Shown here piece by piece: positions 25,474 through 34,699 of a stretch of 64,000 nt of DNA (the first letter of the stretch is position 1; each line of letters begins with the position of its first letter). The translations under genes were made by a program, and so were the position numbers. The stretch comes from an uncultured Clostridia bacterium. Lineage in GTDB: Bacteria; Bacillota; Clostridia; Christensenellales; Borkfalkiaceae. A model generated the notes under the pieces. It worked only from the letters and a program-made list of their open reading frames with translations. It did no database searches and was not told where the DNA came from. The stretch is from positions 174,909 through 238,908 of the forward strand of contig CAJFTM010000001.1 of assembly GCA_904419945.1 (NCBI GenBank), in the 5' to 3' direction.

Positions 25474-27255
25474 TTACAATTCGATATTGGAATAAACATC
25501 CAGAATATTTTCCAGTTTTTTTTCGTCAGGAGCATTTTCGACGCTTTCTCTATAACAATCACAAACATTTCCGTTTTTGTCAAAGCCCGTATCATTGCAC
25601 TTTTTGCAGCGATATTGCGGCACGAGCATATCTTCGGTCAAATGCATCTGTGCAAGCAAGTCAGCCCGCTCCTTTCGCAGTTTCTTCAGGCTGGCGGAGG
25701 GGCTTGCCGTGTCACCGCCCAGTGCCTCCGCTTTGGCAAGTTGGATTTCGTTCGCTTTGATCGCCTCGTCGTTTACACGGAAGGCTTCGTTGCTGAAAGC
25801 GAGTTTACGGTAGTGATCGGCACGGTCTTGCGCGCGTTCTCGCAAATTAAAGTAGTAGCTTTCCACTTTTTTACGCTGGTCGTCGCTGCGCGTTTCGCGC
25901 GGCTGTCCGGAATAATAATTTCCTTGTGTCACCTGTTCCTTTGCGAGTTGTTCGGGGCTGAAAATTCCGCGCGCTTTCCAGGAGGAGAGAACGGAAGTGA
26001 TATAGGGGATCGGGCTTGCCTTGCCGATGGCTGTTTCCGCTGCTTTGAGGATCATCTCATCGGAAAAATTCCATTTACGCCAGTTGCGCAGACAGTCACG
26101 ATCCCAGTTATTGACGCGGCGGGACAGGCCGGCTTTTCTCAGGATTTCTGCGGCAAAAGTCTGTTCGCGCGCTTCATCTTCAATATAGGCGATGATGCTG
26201 TCCGCTGAAACGACGCCGAGAGATATAAGCTTACGGATCAGTTCGTCCATTTTCTCAAAGGATTTACGTTCTCGGCGGAAACAATATTTGGCGAGGTTCA
26301 CAAGAGAAGCATCGTCGTAACCGGCTGCCAGCCAACCGTTGACAAAGTTATCTGTATATGTATCGATCACCTGACAATAGACGCCCAATTCGCGCGCAAT
26401 GGTGAGGGTCAGCTCTCGTACCTGCTCTTTTCTGGCGAGATATTCGCGAATCTCGGCTTCTCCGAATTTTTTCCCTGCGTACAGTTCTCCGAGTACGGAA
26501 TCCAGTATTGCAAGGCCTCCTTTTTTAAACTGCGATGCCGTATAGATGATCGTATCGATATCAAATCCGTATTCTTCTGTCCACTTTTTTAGGAGCTGAT
26601 AGTCGCTTGGTTCCGGCTTTTTGGCGGATCCGCAGGCGCGCAGTATGCGTGCAAGATCACCGCTGCGCACAACATAATCGGAAAGTTTGTTCTCGATCTG
26701 TTCGACTGTCGTTACGCCCTCTGCGGCAAAATTTCGCGCTACTTGCAAAATATAGTTTTGTGCAATATTTTCCCCCTTTAGGTCGATGCAATAGCGGACG
26801 ATGAGCAGCAACGCTTCCGGCTTGATCGCATATTCTTCCATTACAGAAAAATATTTCATGAATTCGGAAGAAGAGATCATTTTTTTGGGCATCAGAGATT
26901 GCACCGCTTTGTTAAAGTCGGCATACTTTTCCGTGCGGATGCGCTTCGGCCTTCCTTTGGCATAATCGGCGGGGAAGTAGCGGACGGAAAACGGATCTTT
27001 TGAGACGATTTCTAAAAGATCGAAGTCTTCCCAAAAGCGAAAGAGATCGGCAACACGTTTCGGATCCATCTGCAGTGTATGAGCCGCTTCCTCGAGCGTG
27101 TATTCGCTCTGAACGTTTTGGCACAGGTATAGTCCGAAAATATAAACTTTGACCGCGTCCCCGTCGGCAGAAGCCATGTATTTTTGAATAAATTGGTTCT
27201 CGATGTTCGTATAAGAGGAGAGCGAGAACTCTCTCGAGTAAGAGCAAAATCCCAT
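25474..27255 (-). CDS. DnaD-domain replication protein fused to a helicase-loader-type zinc N-terminus
   Basis: A 593-residue protein. The N-terminal half has winged-helix and DnaD features, and a DnaD C-terminal domain near 365-430 ends in PIPYITSVLSSWKARGI, the YxxxI..W motif. The last 130 residues are different: a charged helical region followed by QYRCKKCNDTGF and CDCYRE, with cysteines at about 550, 553, 565 and 567. This matches the N-terminal, helicase-binding zinc region of DnaC/DnaI loaders, but the AAA+ ATPase that should follow is missing. DnaD acts in primosome assembly at oriC and restart. The ATG at 27255 has GGAG 7 bases upstream; a TTG two codons earlier is less likely. Confidence 0.82.
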   Translation of the reverse strand: MGFCSYSREFSLSSYTNIENQFIQKYMASADGDAVKVYIFGLYLCQNVQSEYTLEEAAHTLQMDPKRVADLFRFWEDFDLLEIVSKDPFSVRYFPADYAKGRPKRIRTEKYADFNKAVQSLMPKKMISSSEFMKYFSVMEEYAIKPEALLLIVRYCIDLKGENIAQNYILQVARNFAAEGVTTVEQIENKLSDYVVRSGDLARILRACGSAKKPEPSDYQLLKKWTEEYGFDIDTIIYTASQFKKGGLAILDSVLGELYAGKKFGEAEIREYLARKEQVRELTLTIARELGVYCQVIDTYTDNFVNGWLAAGYDDASLVNLAKYCFRRERKSFEKMDELIRKLISLGVVSADSIIAYIEDEAREQTFAAEILRKAGLSRRVNNWDRDCLRNWRKWNFSDEMILKAAETAIGKASPIPYITSVLSSWKARGIFSPEQLAKEQVTQGNYYSGQPRETRSDDQRKKVESYYFNLRERAQDRADHYRKLAFSNEAFRVNDEAIKANEIQLAKAEALGGDTASPSASLKKLRKERADLLAQMHLTEDMLVPQYRCKKCNDTGFDKNGNVCDCYRESVENAPDEKKLENILDVYSNIEL

Positions 27256-27275
27256 GACCAAACTCCGCGCAACGC

Positions 27276-27304
27276 TTGATTTATTTCGGAAATTGCGCTA
27301 TACT
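27276..27304 (+). promoter_or_regulatory. Promoter for sbcDC
   Basis: TTGATT at 27276-27281 and TATACT at 27299-27304, spacing 17. A start near 27311 leaves a leader of about 90 bases. Confidence 0.7.
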
Positions 27305-27333
27305 ATTATATAAATAATTTGCCGCAAAAGCAA
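27305..27333 (-). promoter_or_regulatory. Promoter for the DnaD-type gene
   Basis: On the minus strand TTGCTT (27333-27328) and TATAAT (27310-27305), spacing 17. The -10 box abuts the -10 box of the divergent sbcD promoter, so the two promoters probably compete for polymerase. Confidence 0.65.
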
Positions 27334-27399
27334 GGAAAATCGGCAGAGAACGCGTAAATTTGCGGCTCTCAGTCATTGCCCTTTTTTGCGGGGAGGATT

Positions 27400-28569
27400 A
27401 TGAGGATATTGCATACATCTGACTGGCATATCGGAAAACGGCTCGCCGGCAAGGAGCGTTTGGAGGAACAGCGCGCCGTGTTGGATGAGATCGCGGAGAT
27501 TTGCGCGCGTGAGCGGGTGGAGCTCGTTCTCGTGGCTGGGGATGTATTCGATACCTTTTTACCGTCTGCCGAGGCGGAAGATCTCTTTTACAGGGCGGTA
27601 CGGCGCATAACGGCGGAAGAGCGCTGTTTGCTCGCAATCAGCGGCAATCATGACGATCCCGTTCGCCTTTCGGCTGCGACGGCACTTTCGGAAGAACTGG
27701 GGATCTATATTTATGGCAGCGTGGAGCGTAGCCCTAAGCCGTTTGCAGGCAAATATGTTCGAGCGGTCGAGGCGGGACCGGCTCATATCATATTTGAAAA
27801 CAATGCCGGAGAGCGCGCCTTTGTACATGTTTTGCCTTATCCGAACGAGGCGCGGCTCAAAGAAGATAAAAACCCGGATGAGGGGTTCTTGGATAAGATG
27901 CGCCGCTGGATCGCAGCGGGAGAGCGGGAAAATCAGGCGGGCTTGCCGTCCGTCTTTTTGTCGCATATATTTGTTGCCGGAGGCCTGGTGAGTGAGGGAG
28001 AGCGCGAGATCGATCTTGGCGGTGCGCGCGCCGTTCCGCTCGATCTGCTTCCTGCATGCGATTATGTCGCTCTCGGGCATCTGCATAAAAAGCAGAGTTT
28101 CCGCGGCGGTTTGATTCGATACAGCGGTTCGATCATGCAGTATGCCTTTGACGAAGCGGGCACGCAAAAAAGTGTTGTACTGTTCGATTTGGATCGGGCG
28201 GGCGTGCACAATCTGCGCGAGGTCCCGTTGCAAAGCGGAAAGAAATTGGTCCGCTTGGAGGCAGATAGCGTCGAAAACGCAGCAGATTTGTTGCGGCGTT
28301 GGGAAGGGGCCTATATCGAGCTCACATTGCATCTGCGCGAGCCGCTCTCTTCTATGCAGGTGCGTGCTTTGAAAGAAGCAAATGTCGGGCTCGTCAATTT
28401 GATTCCTGAGATCAGGGGAGAATTGACAGGCTCGGCCGTTGCAGGGAAGCGCACGCGATCGGCGGGGGAGCTTTTTGCTGAGTTTTATCGTGCACAGTTT
28501 GCGGAGGAACCGGCGGAAGAACTGAAGCAGCTCTTTCTATCGGCTGCGGAGGAAGCGTATGAGGCCTGA
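27400..28569 (+). CDS. sbcD: Exonuclease SbcD (Mre11-type) subunit
   Basis: A 389-residue calcineurin-like phosphoesterase subunit of the SbcCD complex, which trims DNA ends and cleaves hairpins. All metal motifs are present: HTSDWHIGK, LVAGDVFD, AISGNHDDP, FLSHIFVAGG and LGHLHKKQ. The start at 27400 gives MRILHTSDWH; the GGAGG is only 3 bases upstream, which is short. The end overlaps sbcC by 11 bases. Confidence 0.95.
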   Translation: MRILHTSDWHIGKRLAGKERLEEQRAVLDEIAEICARERVELVLVAGDVFDTFLPSAEAEDLFYRAVRRITAEERCLLAISGNHDDPVRLSAATALSEELGIYIYGSVERSPKPFAGKYVRAVEAGPAHIIFENNAGERAFVHVLPYPNEARLKEDKNPDEGFLDKMRRWIAAGERENQAGLPSVFLSHIFVAGGLVSEGEREIDLGGARAVPLDLLPACDYVALGHLHKKQSFRGGLIRYSGSIMQYAFDEAGTQKSVVLFDLDRAGVHNLREVPLQSGKKLVRLEADSVENAADLLRRWEGAYIELTLHLREPLSSMQVRALKEANVGLVNLIPEIRGELTGSAVAGKRTRSAGELFAEFYRAQFAEEPAEELKQLFLSAAEEAYEA

Positions 28570-31234
28570 GCGTTTGGAGTTTTGCGGAATCAATAGTTTC
28601 TCCGAAAAAGTGATCATCGATTTTTGTAAGTTGCTTGCAGGCGGGATCTTTGGCATCTTCGGGGATACCGGCAGCGGCAAGACGACCATTTTAGACAGCA
28701 TGATCTTTGCTCTATACGGCAAAGTGGACCGCGCGCGCGGCGGCAATGGATGCGAGATCATCAATTACAATTGCGACAAGGCGTATGTAATCTTTGATTT
28801 TTCCATGGAAGAAGACGGCCGCCGCCGCATTTATCGCGTCGAACGGGAGATCCGACGCAAAAATTCACAGCAGAAGCTGAGTCTTTCTGAACGGGAAGGC
28901 AATGTTGAGCACGTCATCAGCGACGGCGTCAAGAATACAAACGAGAAAATACGCGCTATTGTCGGGCTTTCCTTCGAAGATTTTAAAAAATGTATTGCAT
29001 TGCCGCAAGGTGAGTTTGCTCAGTTTGTAAAGGAAGATCGGGGTGAGAGACTGCGCTTGATTTCTCGGCTCTTTGATCTTGAGATGTACGGAGATCGTCT
29101 CAATGCCGTATTGAAAAAGCGCTTTGATGCGGCGCGGTCTGCCCTCGATAAAAAGGATGGTGAGCTCAGCAGTTACGCTGAGTATACAGATGAGACATTG
29201 GCAGAACAAAGGGCGGATCTAGTGCGGCTGCAGAACGAAGCGTTGGAATTAAACGCTGCGTATGAGCGCGTGCGTGCCGAGTTTACAGAGATGCAGGCGC
29301 AGATGATGCGTTCTAAAAAGTGGCGCGATTTGCGCGCTTCTCGCGAGAAGTTGGCTGCTCAAGAGCGAGAAATGAGCGCTAAGCGGGCGGATCAAACGCG
29401 ACTGCCCGCGGCGACGGAGATATTCGCGATTGCAAACCGCGTCCGGAGTGCGGAACAGCAAAAGAAAGAAAGCGAAAGCAAATGTGGAAAACTTTCCGTA
29501 CTTCGCGAGGAGGCGGTTAAGAATCTGGAAGCGATCAGGAAAGAGATCGAGGAGACGAATGCAGAGGCGCAGCTGCTTGCCCTGCGCGAAAGGCGCGCAG
29601 CCGTAAAGCATGCCGAAGCGGATGCTGGGGAGCTGGCTAAATTTCGCGCGCTGCGAGCTCGCGCTGCAGAGGATTATCGTAAGGCAGAATCGCGCCGGAG
29701 CATGGAGGAAAAGGCTCTGCAAAAATGGGAGGAAGAGGAGAAAACGCTATCCCAAAAATTGAAAGAAGCAGCAGAGGCTTCTGATTTGAGCGCTTTTTTG
29801 CGCGGCAATTTGGACAGTGCCTTACTAAATGCGGAATATGCGGATGCTGAGGAATATTTTCGGGAAAAGCTGCAGGAGTTGAAGCAAGATTTTACCGGCG
29901 GGGATCTATATGATCGGGTGGAGTCCGCTCTGCGGGAGAGGTTGGAACATTATTCTTCATTGCGCGGACATATAAAAGTTGGAGATCTCGAGCAGCTGCT
30001 TCAAAAATTTCGTGCGATACAGGCGGAGCGTACGGATCTGTTACAGCGTCTGCATACGGCACAGTTGAAAAGAACAGAGGCGCAGGGAAGTCTGCGCGCA
30101 GCAGAAGAGGAGCGCGCCCGCGCGACAGAGCGCGGATTGGAAGCTAAGAACAATGCAGAGGCCGCGCTCAGCCGTCTGCGTACAGCATTGGGCGACGCCG
30201 ATGCGGAAAATGTGTCTGTGATCGCTGTTCGGTTACAGCACCAGGAAGAGGAGATTTTGGCGGTTAAAAGTCGGCGAGAAGAAGAGGTCCGTGCGCTGGA
30301 AGGGCGGATCCATGCGTTTGAGTTGGAAAAGACGCGCGAAGAGGGGCGCGTCGCCGCTTTGGAACGGGAGCGCTCTGATGCAGAGCAGTCCCTTCAAGCA
30401 AAACTGGTAGAAGGCGGATTTACGGATGAGAGAGAGGCGGAAACGCTGCGGACCCGCTATCCGGATGCGGCAGAGCTTGCGGCAGAGCTTGAAGAATATG
30501 ATCGTCGCCTTGCTCAGATCGATGCGGGGATCCGCGCTGTCGAAGCGGAGGGAGAGATCGTTTTCATTGAAGAATCTTTCTTTGGGCAGAGAGAGCGGGA
30601 ATTTAAAGAATTGACGCAAAAAAGGGAAAGCGTCGGGCGTCAGAGTGCCGTTTTAGAGAGCGCTGTCGCCCGATTCGCGGAAAAGCTCGCCCGGAAAAAA
30701 ATTCTGGAAAAAGAGCGCGATGAGTTGCAAGGTATATTTTCGAATATCGAGCGGTTGCGCGGATTGCTGTACGGCAACAAGTTTATGGAATTTGTGGCGG
30801 GTGAATATCTTTCGGATATTTCTGAGTCGGCAACAGAACTTTTGCTCAAACTTACGAACGGTCGGTATTTTATCCGTTATGTGCAAGGTTTTTTTGTGGG
30901 GGATAACTTCAACGGCGGAGAATTGCGCAGCGTGAATACGCTGTCCGGCGGCGAGACGTTCCTCGTTTCTCTTTCCCTTGCGCTTGCCCTTTCTGCATCG
31001 ATCTATGCGAAATCTCTGCGGCCGATCGAGTTTTTCTTCCTCGATGAAGGCTTCGGTACTTTGGATGAAAAATTGATCGATACGGTTATGGACAGTCTCG
31101 AAAAATTAAAGAATAAACATTTTGCGATCGGCCTCATCTCGCATGTAGAAGAGTTGAAGCATCGCATCGATCATAAAATCGTCGTGACGGCGGCGTCCGA
31201 AAGCGGCGGTTCGACCATAAAAATAAGCTGTTAA
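28559..31234 (+). CDS. sbcC: Exonuclease SbcC (Rad50-type) SMC-like ATPase subunit, without a zinc hook
   Basis: An 891-residue ATPase partner of SbcD. The N-terminal lobe has GDTGSGKTTILDSM (Walker A). Two long coiled-coil arms, rich in Glu, Arg and Ala, run from about 180 to 720. The C-terminal lobe has TLSGGETFLVSLSLALALS (signature) and FFFLDEGFGTLDEKL (Walker B). The apex CxxC zinc hook of Rad50/SbcC is absent: I find no CxxC in the coiled-coil region, and only one cysteine there (SESKCGKL). At 891 residues it is also shorter than many SbcC. GGAGGAAG precedes the ATG. Confidence 0.93.
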   Translation: MRPERLEFCGINSFSEKVIIDFCKLLAGGIFGIFGDTGSGKTTILDSMIFALYGKVDRARGGNGCEIINYNCDKAYVIFDFSMEEDGRRRIYRVEREIRRKNSQQKLSLSEREGNVEHVISDGVKNTNEKIRAIVGLSFEDFKKCIALPQGEFAQFVKEDRGERLRLISRLFDLEMYGDRLNAVLKKRFDAARSALDKKDGELSSYAEYTDETLAEQRADLVRLQNEALELNAAYERVRAEFTEMQAQMMRSKKWRDLRASREKLAAQEREMSAKRADQTRLPAATEIFAIANRVRSAEQQKKESESKCGKLSVLREEAVKNLEAIRKEIEETNAEAQLLALRERRAAVKHAEADAGELAKFRALRARAAEDYRKAESRRSMEEKALQKWEEEEKTLSQKLKEAAEASDLSAFLRGNLDSALLNAEYADAEEYFREKLQELKQDFTGGDLYDRVESALRERLEHYSSLRGHIKVGDLEQLLQKFRAIQAERTDLLQRLHTAQLKRTEAQGSLRAAEEERARATERGLEAKNNAEAALSRLRTALGDADAENVSVIAVRLQHQEEEILAVKSRREEEVRALEGRIHAFELEKTREEGRVAALERERSDAEQSLQAKLVEGGFTDEREAETLRTRYPDAAELAAELEEYDRRLAQIDAGIRAVEAEGEIVFIEESFFGQREREFKELTQKRESVGRQSAVLESAVARFAEKLARKKILEKERDELQGIFSNIERLRGLLYGNKFMEFVAGEYLSDISESATELLLKLTNGRYFIRYVQGFFVGDNFNGGELRSVNTLSGGETFLVSLSLALALSASIYAKSLRPIEFFFLDEGFGTLDEKLIDTVMDSLEKLKNKHFAIGLISHVEELKHRIDHKIVVTAASESGGSTIKISC

Positions 31235-31248
31235 CGGGGTAATTTATT

Positions 31249-32940
31249 TTGGCAAACAAAATTCTGACACCGACAACTTTATGGAACGATTTTGACGATT
31301 CTCTCCCTCTTAATGAGAGTATTCTCAGCGAAAAGCAAGCGGATAAACTGCGCCAGTATACCGTACGCTTTGCCGGGCGCGCTGTCGGATCGGAGCGGGT
31401 CGATATTTTTGCGCATTACGCAGAACCATCCGAGGGAGATAACATTCCGGCACTGCTTATTTTGCCGGATGCGGATCAGACCGTTGACGATGCCGCAGTA
31501 CGCCGTTTTGCTTCATTCGGCTATGCCGTTTTGATGCCGGATTACCGCGGCTCTTGGCGCGGAGCGGAAGGATACACAGTATATCCGGATGCCATTGCAT
31601 ATGCAAATCTGCGTCAGGCCGAACGGCATTTTGACCATGCCGACGAAACGGCGCGCGAAACATGTTGGTTCGAATGGGTCGCGGTTGCGCGCTACTGCAT
31701 TCGATATCTGCGGACAAAAGAGCGTATCGGCAAGATCGGTGTGATCGGGGTACGTGCCGGGGGCGACATTGCGTGGCAGCTTGCCGCCACGTGCGAAGAT
31801 CTGGCCTGTGCCATTCCGGTTTGTGCCGGCGGTTGGCGCGCCTATCGCGGCGTCAATAAATATGGCGATACTGCAGAGCTGAAGATGGACGATGAGCGGT
31901 ATCGCTTTATTGCCGGCATAGAATCGCAATCTTATGCACCGTATGTAAAGTGTCCTGTCCTGATGCTCTGTTCGACCAATGATGAATTATTTGATGCGGA
32001 CCGTGCGTTTGATACGTTTTCTCGCATTTCGCCCGATCATGAAAAAACATTTTATTTTGCTGCTCGTTATAATGGGCACATCGGCAATACAGGGCTGAAG
32101 GATCTCGATCTGTTTATCGGTAAATATTTAAAAGGCAGAGAGGTGTTTATCCCGGCTCCGGCAGAAATAGCGATTGAAGAGGACGATGACGGCGAGCTTG
32201 TCGCGCGCATCCGTTTTGATCACAACGGGGAAGTAAAGTATTGTGAAGTGTACATGGCAGAGGATATGTGTGAATCAGCCATGCGCGACTGGGTGCGCTG
32301 TGAATTCAAAAAGAACGGCAATGACGATGAGCAGATTTTCCGAATCAATGCCGTACGCGGCGCAAAGCGCGTCTTTGCCTATGCCAAGACCAAGTACAGC
32401 TGCGGTTTCGCTGTTTCATCCAAGATCGCTTTTAAGCGTATGGAAAAGGATTATGCGAACAGCACGGAGCGCAGCCGGATCTTATACAGCAGCCGAAACG
32501 GGCGAGACAGCTTTACGGTCGTTCGGTTTGATCGCGGCAGTACTATGGCTGACTGCTTTTTGGAAAACAGTCAGCCGCCCGTTTGGCTCGTTGACGGACC
32601 GTTCGGTATTTCCGGGATCGCGTCCGACTACGGGCTCAAATTATTCCGCATCAATGATCCGCGCTATCGTCCCTCCGAAAATTCACTATTAAAGTTTGAC
32701 GCTTATGCCCCTGAAACGACGACGGTACAGATTACGATCCGTGCAGCCAAGGGCGGCAAGGATATTTTGTATCAGTGTAATCTCTTTCTCCCCGGTTGTG
32801 AAAGTTGGACGGATCATGTGCTGAGCGCAAAAGATTTTAAGACGGACGGAAATCGGCCTTTGTCGAATTTGAGCGATGCAAAGTATATTGCCTTTTATTC
32901 GGAGGGGGCGTTTTGCATCAATAATTTACTTTGGCTGTAA
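31249..32940 (+). CDS. Alpha/beta-hydrolase fold protein with catalytic serine replaced
   Basis: A 563-residue protein. Residues 35-300 follow the dienelactone hydrolase/S9 peptidase fold, with LMPDYRGSWRGAEGY, a nucleophile elbow region and CSTNDELFDADRAF. The elbow reads GVIGVRAGGD, so the serine of GxSxG is Arg169, while the acid (Asp245) and histidine (His277 in YNGHIG) remain. The C-terminal 260 residues are strand-rich and unassigned. It may be a non-catalytic relative or use a different chemistry. The start is TTG at 31249 with GGGG upstream, 14 bases after sbcC. Confidence 0.75.
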   Translation: MANKILTPTTLWNDFDDSLPLNESILSEKQADKLRQYTVRFAGRAVGSERVDIFAHYAEPSEGDNIPALLILPDADQTVDDAAVRRFASFGYAVLMPDYRGSWRGAEGYTVYPDAIAYANLRQAERHFDHADETARETCWFEWVAVARYCIRYLRTKERIGKIGVIGVRAGGDIAWQLAATCEDLACAIPVCAGGWRAYRGVNKYGDTAELKMDDERYRFIAGIESQSYAPYVKCPVLMLCSTNDELFDADRAFDTFSRISPDHEKTFYFAARYNGHIGNTGLKDLDLFIGKYLKGREVFIPAPAEIAIEEDDDGELVARIRFDHNGEVKYCEVYMAEDMCESAMRDWVRCEFKKNGNDDEQIFRINAVRGAKRVFAYAKTKYSCGFAVSSKIAFKRMEKDYANSTERSRILYSSRNGRDSFTVVRFDRGSTMADCFLENSQPPVWLVDGPFGISGIASDYGLKLFRINDPRYRPSENSLLKFDAYAPETTTVQITIRAAKGGKDILYQCNLFLPGCESWTDHVLSAKDFKTDGNRPLSNLSDAKYIAFYSEGAFCINNLLWL

Positions 32941-32976
32941 AAATTCACAAAATTTACTTTTTCTGCTGTCAAAAAT

Positions 32977-33144
32977 ATGGTATACTCTATAGGAGATAAG
33001 GTTATCACCAAAAAAAAACACCCGTGCGGCAATGACGTGTGGACGATCGTGCGAATGGGAGCTGATTGGAAGATCCGCTGCGATAAGTGCGGCAGGGTCG
33101 TGCTTCTCACGCGCGATGCATTTTTGCGTGCCGTCAAAAAATAA
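32977..33144 (+). CDS. DUF951 family small protein
   Basis: A 55-residue protein, short enough to be missed by common length cut-offs. It shows the DUF951 pattern: IGDKVITKKKHPCGNDVW, VRMGADWKIRC and CDKCGRVVLL, a small beta-barrel with cysteines that could bind metal. The function of the family is unknown. The ATG at 32977 gives the expected length, but no Shine-Dalgarno site precedes it and no ATG, GTG or TTG start follows the AGGAG at 32991. A TGnTATACT sequence overlaps its first codons. It ends 8 bases before lepB. Confidence 0.8.
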   Translation: MVYSIGDKVITKKKHPCGNDVWTIVRMGADWKIRCDKCGRVVLLTRDAFLRAVKK

Positions 33145-33152
33145 GGGAACTC

Positions 33153-33770
33153 ATGCAAGATAATCCGTATTTTGAACAAGTTGCTGAAAGGCGCGATCCG
33201 CAGCGCGAAGTTCGTTCGACAGCGCGTTTTTTAGCCGTTATAGTGGCGATCGTACTCTGTGTAGCGATCCTGTTTACGCAGATTTTTCTCGGTGTACAGG
33301 TCATTGGTTCGTCGATGGAACCGACTCTTTATGAGGGCGATTATCTCTTTGTCGATACGACTGCGAGCATTCATCGGGGAGATATTGTTGTCGTCGAGGC
33401 AGACATGCAGGACAATATCCATGATGAAACAGTGTATGAGTGGATCGTTAAGCGCGTTATCGGATTACCAGGCGATACCTTGTATGCTCAAAACGGCATA
33501 TTATATCGCCGGGAAGACGGAGAGGCGGAATTCTCTGTCGTAGAAGAACCGTATTTGGATGAAGCAGATGGCTGGAGGGGCAATATTCCACAAATTACCG
33601 TTCCGGATGGGCAGGTTTATTTGCTCGGCGATCATCGCAGCGTCAGTTTGGACAGTCGTGAACTCGGCCCGCAGCCGCTCGCGCAGGTAGTCGGGGTTGT
33701 GACCGATTGGTCACTTGCCATGAAAGAATTTTTATCCGCAACGTTCGGGCTGTTTGCCCGTAAATCATAA
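33153..33770 (+). CDS. lepB: Signal peptidase I
   Basis: A 205-residue membrane-bound serine protease that removes signal peptides at the outer face of the membrane. One N-terminal membrane segment (about 26-48) precedes the catalytic domain. The Ser-Lys dyad is visible as Ser54 in VIGSSMEPTL and Lys100 in IVKRVIGLPGD. The C-terminal LLGDHRSVSLDSRELGP box is intact. The start at 33153 follows AAGGGA. Confidence 0.95.
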   Translation: MQDNPYFEQVAERRDPQREVRSTARFLAVIVAIVLCVAILFTQIFLGVQVIGSSMEPTLYEGDYLFVDTTASIHRGDIVVVEADMQDNIHDETVYEWIVKRVIGLPGDTLYAQNGILYRREDGEAEFSVVEEPYLDEADGWRGNIPQITVPDGQVYLLGDHRSVSLDSRELGPQPLAQVVGVVTDWSLAMKEFLSATFGLFARKS

Positions 33771-33788
33771 ACAAAAGGGGGCTTCGCC

Positions 33789-34640
33789 ATGAAAGATATC
33801 GTCATTACATCGGATAGTACCTGTGATCTGAGCGTGGATCTTCTCACAGCAAACGAGATCGCGATCATGCCGCTGAGCGTCATGTTGGGAGACAGAACGT
33901 ATAAAGACGGGATCGATATTATGCCGTCGGATATCTTCCGTTATGTGGATGAAACGGGGGAGCTGCCGAAGACGGCTGCGCCGAGCGTGGAGGAATATGA
34001 GCGTTTTTTCCGTTCTTTTACAGATGAGGGAAAGACGGTGATTCATTTTAATATTTCTTCAAAGGCGAGCGGTTCGCATGGATTTGCTTTGGCTGCCGCT
34101 CAAAAAATCGGCGGTTCGCGTGTTTATGTGGTCGATTCGCACGCTCTGTCTACAGGGCAGGGATTGCTTGTTCTGAAAGCGTGCGATCTGCGCGAAGCAG
34201 GGAAATCTGCGGCACAGATCTACCAAACGGTCTTATCGCTGCGCGAAAAGGTCAATACTTCCTTTATTCCCGATACGCTGCTGTACCTTTACAAGGGCGG
34301 ACGCTGTTCGACGTTGTCTTATTACGGGGCAAAAGTGCTCTCCATCCATCCGATGATCGACATGAAGGAAGGCCAGTTATATCCGAAGAAAAAGTATATC
34401 GGCAAAATGACTCGCTGCATTCGTTCCTATATCAACGATCTTGTTGCGGCCTATCCGAATTACGACAGAACGCGTTGTTTCGTCACGCACAGCAATGCAG
34501 ACCCTGAACTCGTCGAACTTGCGAAAAATATGGTTCAGGAGCTCTTTCGGTTTCAGGTGATTTTGGAAACTGTTGCCGGCAGTATTATTACGAGTCATTG
34601 CGGCCGAAATACATTGGGTGTGCTCTTTATCAGTGAATAA
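33789..34640 (+). CDS. DegV family fatty-acid-binding protein
   Basis: A 283-residue DegV/EDD-fold protein. Members bind long-chain fatty acids and, as FakB, present them to the kinase FakA. Family segments are VITSDSTCDLS at the start, KTAAPSVEEYERFF, NISSKASGSHGFA and VVDSHALSTGQGLLVL near 110. AAAAGGGGG precedes the ATG. No FakA gene is near, so the specific role is not settled. Confidence 0.9.
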   Translation: MKDIVITSDSTCDLSVDLLTANEIAIMPLSVMLGDRTYKDGIDIMPSDIFRYVDETGELPKTAAPSVEEYERFFRSFTDEGKTVIHFNISSKASGSHGFALAAAQKIGGSRVYVVDSHALSTGQGLLVLKACDLREAGKSAAQIYQTVLSLREKVNTSFIPDTLLYLYKGGRCSTLSYYGAKVLSIHPMIDMKEGQLYPKKKYIGKMTRCIRSYINDLVAAYPNYDRTRCFVTHSNADPELVELAKNMVQELFRFQVILETVAGSIITSHCGRNTLGVLFISE

Positions 34641-34699
34641 ATATAGCATATGAAGCTAAAGAGAAAACAGCAGAGCTTGTGAAGGAGGCTTACAATCAA

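Noticed and set aside
32979..32986. TGnTATACT as the promoter of the DUF951 gene
   Set aside because: It overlaps the start codon and first codons of that gene, so it cannot produce its mRNA from this ATG; it could at most serve lepB.
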